DNA from: Bacteroides sp. CAG:927
GTDB lineage: Bacteria; Bacteroidota; Bacteroidia; Bacteroidales; Muribaculaceae
Assembly (NCBI GenBank): GCA_000431155.1
Contig: HF985636.1
Coordinates: forward strand, 45,576 to 57,512
Length of the DNA: 11,937 nt
Direction of reading: 5' to 3'
The notes under the pieces are model-generated. The model did not search any database. It worked only from the letters and a program-made list of their open reading frames with translations, and was not told the DNA's origin. Positions 8,199-11,937 of this stretch are shown piece after piece (the stretch's first letter is position 1; every line of letters starts with the position of its first letter). Both the position numbers and the translations under genes were made by a program.

Positions 8199-11100
8199 AT
8201 GAAGAAACACTTTATATTTTTATTCACAATCATCTTGCTGTCAGCGGCAAACGCCGCTAAAGGCGGCACAAATCTCAGGAATTTATTAATATCAAGTGAT
8301 TCTTTAATTTTCACAGCACAAAACGCTGTGGCGCAAGGATTATACGATAAGGCAACCGAGCTTGGGGAGCAGAATGTGAGAATGCTCAAAAAAGAAATCA
8401 TAGAAGACCACGAATATAAGGCAAAAGCCATGCTGAGTCTTGCGCATGCATATGCAGCCTGCGGCGATTGGGAACAGGCATGGAAAAATGCCAACAATTC
8501 GGCCGGAATGTACAAAAGACTTTATACAACACCCGGCCCCCTCTATGCCATAGCACTGAGCGATGCGGCCTACTACAACGCCCGGCGGGCAAATTATTCG
8601 TATGCGAAAAATGATGCCGTCAAGGCACTTGAACTTTACTCGGAACAAAACGACAAAAATGTAACCGCCGAGAGCAAAATATTGAGCAACCTGGCTTACA
8701 CCCATTTTTTATTGGGCGAATACACGCAAACCAAGGACCTTACCAACAAAGCAGTGAGCATGCTTGATGCCGCCGGGGCCAAACAGTCGGCGGAATATGC
8801 CTCAGCACTCAGTCTGCTGGCGGCTGCCACATCGCGCACGCAAAGCGACCAGAACGATGCCATAGCATTTGCAACTACCGCATTGGGAATACAAAACAAG
8901 GTACTTCCCCCTGTGAATTTTGACAAAGCCGTGACAATGGCACGACTGTCGTTGGCCCATATGCGCAAAACCGACACTTCAAAAGCCATAGAATCGGGCA
9001 CTAAGGCTTTGGCAATATGGGATACGCTACACGTCATGCCGGTAGAGTACGAGGACTGCGCATGGCAGATGGCACTGCTGTTTAATGCCAACGGCCAATT
9101 TGAGCAGGCAAGATCGTTGTGCAAACGCCTAAAGGAAAATGCTGAATCAAATGACAAAACCAGTTCACTACAGTATGCCAACCTGCTGGCCGGAGAGGCC
9201 CAAGCCTTATACGGGCTTGAGCGTTATGATGAAGCAGCGGCCTTGCAACAAAAATCAATAGCAGTGGTGGAGCAAGTAAAATCAAAAGATTATGCTTCGC
9301 TCCCGTCAGCATATCACAATCTGAGTATCTATTATCTGAAAGGCGGGAAAAACAAAGATGCGGTCAAAGCTCAGACAGAAGCCGTGAAAATATGCGAAAA
9401 GACGGCAAAGAAACAGCCCAAACATGCGAACGCACTCAGCAAACTGGCATCAATACATGCCGTCCTTGCCAACTACACGGCTGCATCAGAAGCCCAAAGC
9501 AAAGCAAACGATATTCTTGCAGAATGTCAAAATGTGTCACGATTTGACCTCATGGACGGCCTCAACAACCTTGCGGCCTATCAGTTTCGCGCCGAGAATA
9601 ATTCCGGGGCACTTGCCACGGAGCAACGCATCATAGAACTTTACAGTGTCTCCGGAGACACGATACACAAAAACTACTCCACGGCCCTTGCCAACGCAGC
9701 CCTGTATGCTGCCAAATGCCACAACAGTCCTTTGGCAATATCGTACCAGCGGCGAGGACTTGATGTGCTGAAACGCATCATACTTCCAACCGAAGAAGAC
9801 TACACCAATGGGCTGACCCTGCTCGTGAAGTATTGCACTGATGTGTCCGACTATTCCCAAGGAGCAAAAGCACAGAAAGAGCTGGCCGAGCTTAACGCCC
9901 GAATATGGGGAGCGAAGAGTCAGCAATATGCCACGCAACTGGAGCTGCTTGCCAACCTGCTGTCACTTGACAAACAGATGGCACAAGCCATTGCCGTTCA
10001 AGAACAAGTGACAGAGATATACAATTCCTCCAATATTGATGATGCCACACGCAACAATGCCATAAGCCAGCTTGCCGTGCTGCACTCCAAAGCCGGTCAT
10101 TACGATGAAGCATCCCGTCTGAGCACAACGGTTGCCAAGAAAATGACAGAATCAAAGGAGATGACACCGGAAGAGGCAGAAAAGCTAATGGAGGCGGCAT
10201 CGCATCAGCAAATGGCAGGGAACCATGCAGAAGCGTTGCGTCTAAGCTCCGCAGCACTGGATATGCTTGAGCATACATCAGCAAAAGGGAGCAAGCAGCA
10301 TGCCAACGCCCTGAGCGACCTTGCAGGATACTACGCTCTTGTACACAACAATGATTTTGCAATAAAATACGCATCAAAAGCAGCCGAAATATACGAACAG
10401 CTCAACGACACCATCAATCTGGCCACGGCACTTAACAATATGGCATTGTTTTATGCCAATTCCAAGGATGCAGCGAAGGTTGACTCACTCAGCCAACGAG
10501 CATTGCACCTTGCGGCAGAAAGCTGCGGAAAACGGTCACCGGAATATGCCCGTATCCTCAACAATGTGGCATCAAACACATATTCGCTGGGAAATGCCGA
10601 ACAAGCCGCGCCAATCGGCAACGAGGCCATAAGCATATTCAAAGAGAACGGACTTGACACCACGCCGGAATTCGCGAATCTGCTCAACAACCAAAGTGTG
10701 TACCTGCTTAACGTGGGGAGAGAGAATGAAGCCCTGACCCTCATAGACCAATCAATAGCCATACGCAAGGCGTCGCTCGGCACAAGCCATCCGGAATATC
10801 TGCATGCCACAGTCAATCATTGCTTCATGCTTTCGTCTATTGAAGGAGAGCAAGAAAGACTGACGGCACGCGCCGTTGAAAGCACACGGCTGCTTACCGA
10901 CATGCTTCGCCGCCAGTTCATATCACTTCCGGCAGCCGAGCGCTCATCATACTGGAACGCATGGAACAACTGGTATCGTCAGGACATACTCAATTATGCA
11001 TCGGAATTTCCGTCACCCGAACTGATATCGGCCGCCTATGAGGGCACAATTTTTGCCAAGGGATTGATGCTCAACAGCGAATGTAATCTAAAAGATCTGA

Positions 11101-11937
11101 TTGCGGAAGCAGCGTCAAGCGACATTGACCTTCTGTACACACGACTGCAAGGGATAAGAGCAAAACTTAACGACATTTATGAACGGTCCTCGGCTCCGGG
11201 CACCACGCCCCAGCTTGAGCTTACCGATTCGCTTGAACAGGCAGCCAATATGCTTGAGCGACAACTTGTAAGCGCGTCAAGCGAATATGGCGATTATACG
11301 GCCAATCTGAGCATTCCAGCTTCGGCTGTGCGCAATGCCATGAGTCCAAACGAAGCAGCGATAGAGTTTGTATCGTTCGGGAACAGTGCCAATCCGCGTT
11401 ATTTTGCATTTGTGGTAACGCCGAGGGACACAGTTCCACAATACATCGAGATAGCAACGGCATCGCAAATCAATGCCATGCGCAACAACAGAAACGAGCT
11501 GAGCCGCCTGCTTTGGGAGCCTGTGGCCTCACACCTGCCTGCCGATGTAAGCACGGTGTATTTTGCTCCGGCCGGAGAACTGTACAGCTTGCCCATAGAA
11601 TATCTTCCGGATTTTGCCAATCCCGGGACCCTGATAGGGGCACGATGGGAGTTGCACCGATTGTCCTCAACACGCCAGCTTGCACGCCGTGTGGACTCAC
11701 CTAAAGGCTCATTGGCAAGCGTTGTGGGCGGACTTGAATACAACACCGACGGCACACCGTCACCATACGACCTGCCCCAGACCCTCATTGAAGCCAACGA
11801 CATATACCGTCAACTGCAAGAACGCGGAAACGGGGTGACGCTCCTCACAGGCTCCGAAGGCACCGAAAAGGCCATTCGCGACATGAGTGGCAAACGCACC
11901 TCACTGCTCCATATAGCTACACACGGATTCTGCATAT
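8199..11937 (+). CDS. Exported TPR-CHAT protein (caspase-like peptidase family), C-terminus cut by window edge
   Basis: CHAT domains belong to the caspase/separase clan of cysteine peptidases, commonly joined to TPR repeats that bind a partner or sense a signal. The frame is open for 1246 codons to the window end. Residues 1-19 (MKKHFIFLFTIILLSAANA) form a signal peptide with an ANA-A cleavage site and no lipobox, so the protein should reach the periplasm or beyond. Residues about 25-905 are alanine-rich helical TPR-like repeats, clearest at 781-880 (SPEYARILNNVA, EFANLLNN, HPEYLHATVNHC, kinesin-light-chain style). A CHAT-linked region follows: RSSYWNAWNNWY (915-926) and YEGTIFAKGLMLNSE (947-961). 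The CHAT core shows YFAPAGELYSLPIEYL (about 1120) and LLHIATHGF with catalytic His1242. The catalytic Cys lies beyond the edge, so protease activity is not shown. An in-frame ATG at 8178 would add seven residues (MPFRSDC); 8199 gives the cleaner signal peptide. No Shine-Dalgarno is seen. Substrate and function are unknown. Confidence 0.9.
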   Translation, partial: MKKHFIFLFTIILLSAANAAKGGTNLRNLLISSDSLIFTAQNAVAQGLYDKATELGEQNVRMLKKEIIEDHEYKAKAMLSLAHAYAACGDWEQAWKNANNSAGMYKRLYTTPGPLYAIALSDAAYYNARRANYSYAKNDAVKALELYSEQNDKNVTAESKILSNLAYTHFLLGEYTQTKDLTNKAVSMLDAAGAKQSAEYASALSLLAAATSRTQSDQNDAIAFATTALGIQNKVLPPVNFDKAVTMARLSLAHMRKTDTSKAIESGTKALAIWDTLHVMPVEYEDCAWQMALLFNANGQFEQARSLCKRLKENAESNDKTSSLQYANLLAGEAQALYGLERYDEAAALQQKSIAVVEQVKSKDYASLPSAYHNLSIYYLKGGKNKDAVKAQTEAVKICEKTAKKQPKHANALSKLASIHAVLANYTAASEAQSKANDILAECQNVSRFDLMDGLNNLAAYQFRAENNSGALATEQRIIELYSVSGDTIHKNYSTALANAALYAAKCHNSPLAISYQRRGLDVLKRIILPTEEDYTNGLTLLVKYCTDVSDYSQGAKAQKELAELNARIWGAKSQQYATQLELLANLLSLDKQMAQAIAVQEQVTEIYNSSNIDDATRNNAISQLAVLHSKAGHYDEASRLSTTVAKKMTESKEMTPEEAEKLMEAASHQQMAGNHAEALRLSSAALDMLEHTSAKGSKQHANALSDLAGYYALVHNNDFAIKYASKAAEIYEQLNDTINLATALNNMALFYANSKDAAKVDSLSQRALHLAAESCGKRSPEYARILNNVASNTYSLGNAEQAAPIGNEAISIFKENGLDTTPEFANLLNNQSVYLLNVGRENEALTLIDQSIAIRKASLGTSHPEYLHATVNHCFMLSSIEGEQERLTARAVESTRLLTDMLRRQFISLPAAERSSYWNAWNNWYRQDILNYASEFPSPELISAAYEGTIFAKGLMLNSECNLKDLIAEAASSDIDLLYTRLQGIRAKLNDIYERSSAPGTTPQLELTDSLEQAANMLERQLVSASSEYGDYTANLSIPASAVRNAMSPNEAAIEFVSFGNSANPRYFAFVVTPRDTVPQYIEIATASQINAMRNNRNELSRLLWEPVASHLPADVSTVYFAPAGELYSLPIEYLPDFANPGTLIGARWELHRLSSTRQLARRVDSPKGSLASVVGGLEYNTDGTPSPYDLPQTLIEANDIYRQLQERGNGVTLLTGSEGTEKAIRDMSGKRTSLLHIATHGFCI

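Noticed and set aside
8174..9938. Minus-strand frames of 113-161 codons across the TPR-CHAT gene
   Set aside because: The plus strand is open for 1246 codons with a signal peptide, TPR-like repeats and CHAT motifs. The minus frames have no coherent domain.

Overview
The window looks like chromosomal DNA from a gut-type member of the Bacteroidales; a Muribaculaceae-like genome would fit but cannot be proven here. Three things point that way. GC content appears moderate, close to half. Start codons lack Shine-Dalgarno sequences. Intergenic regions carry the Bacteroidota promoter pattern TTG / TAnnTTTG. No tRNA, rRNA, insertion sequence, phage gene or CRISPR array was found. The two ends of the window cut genes.

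Layout. (1) Bases 1-819, minus strand: the N-terminal 273 codons of an aldose 1-epimerase (galM), cut by the left edge. (2) Bases 820-1000: a divergent intergenic region with a candidate promoter for each flanking gene and a 9-bp perfect inverted repeat overlapping the priA promoter. (3) Bases 1001-3478, plus strand: full-length PriA, the primosomal replication-restart helicase, with all helicase motifs and all eight zinc-binding cysteines. (4) Bases 3502-8103, plus strand: a 1533-residue TamB/AsmA-like envelope protein with an unusual TTG start, 23 bp after priA and probably co-transcribed with it. (5) Bases 8104-8198: a short gap with a well-formed Bacteroidota promoter. (6) Bases 8199-11937, plus strand: an exported TPR-CHAT protein (caspase-like peptidase family), cut by the right edge just after its catalytic histidine.

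How the genes relate. priA and tamB have unrelated functions and probably share only a transcript. The TPR-CHAT gene has its own promoter and is probably a separate unit. It is the least understood gene here: a signal peptide, about 900 residues of helical repeats and a CHAT domain suggest a protease sensing or cleaving something outside the cytoplasm. Its partner and substrate are not visible. The most unusual regulatory observation is that the predicted priA transcription start falls at, or within a few bases of, its start codon, so the mRNA may be leaderless. I see no clear new multi-gene system; most of the window is core-genome content.
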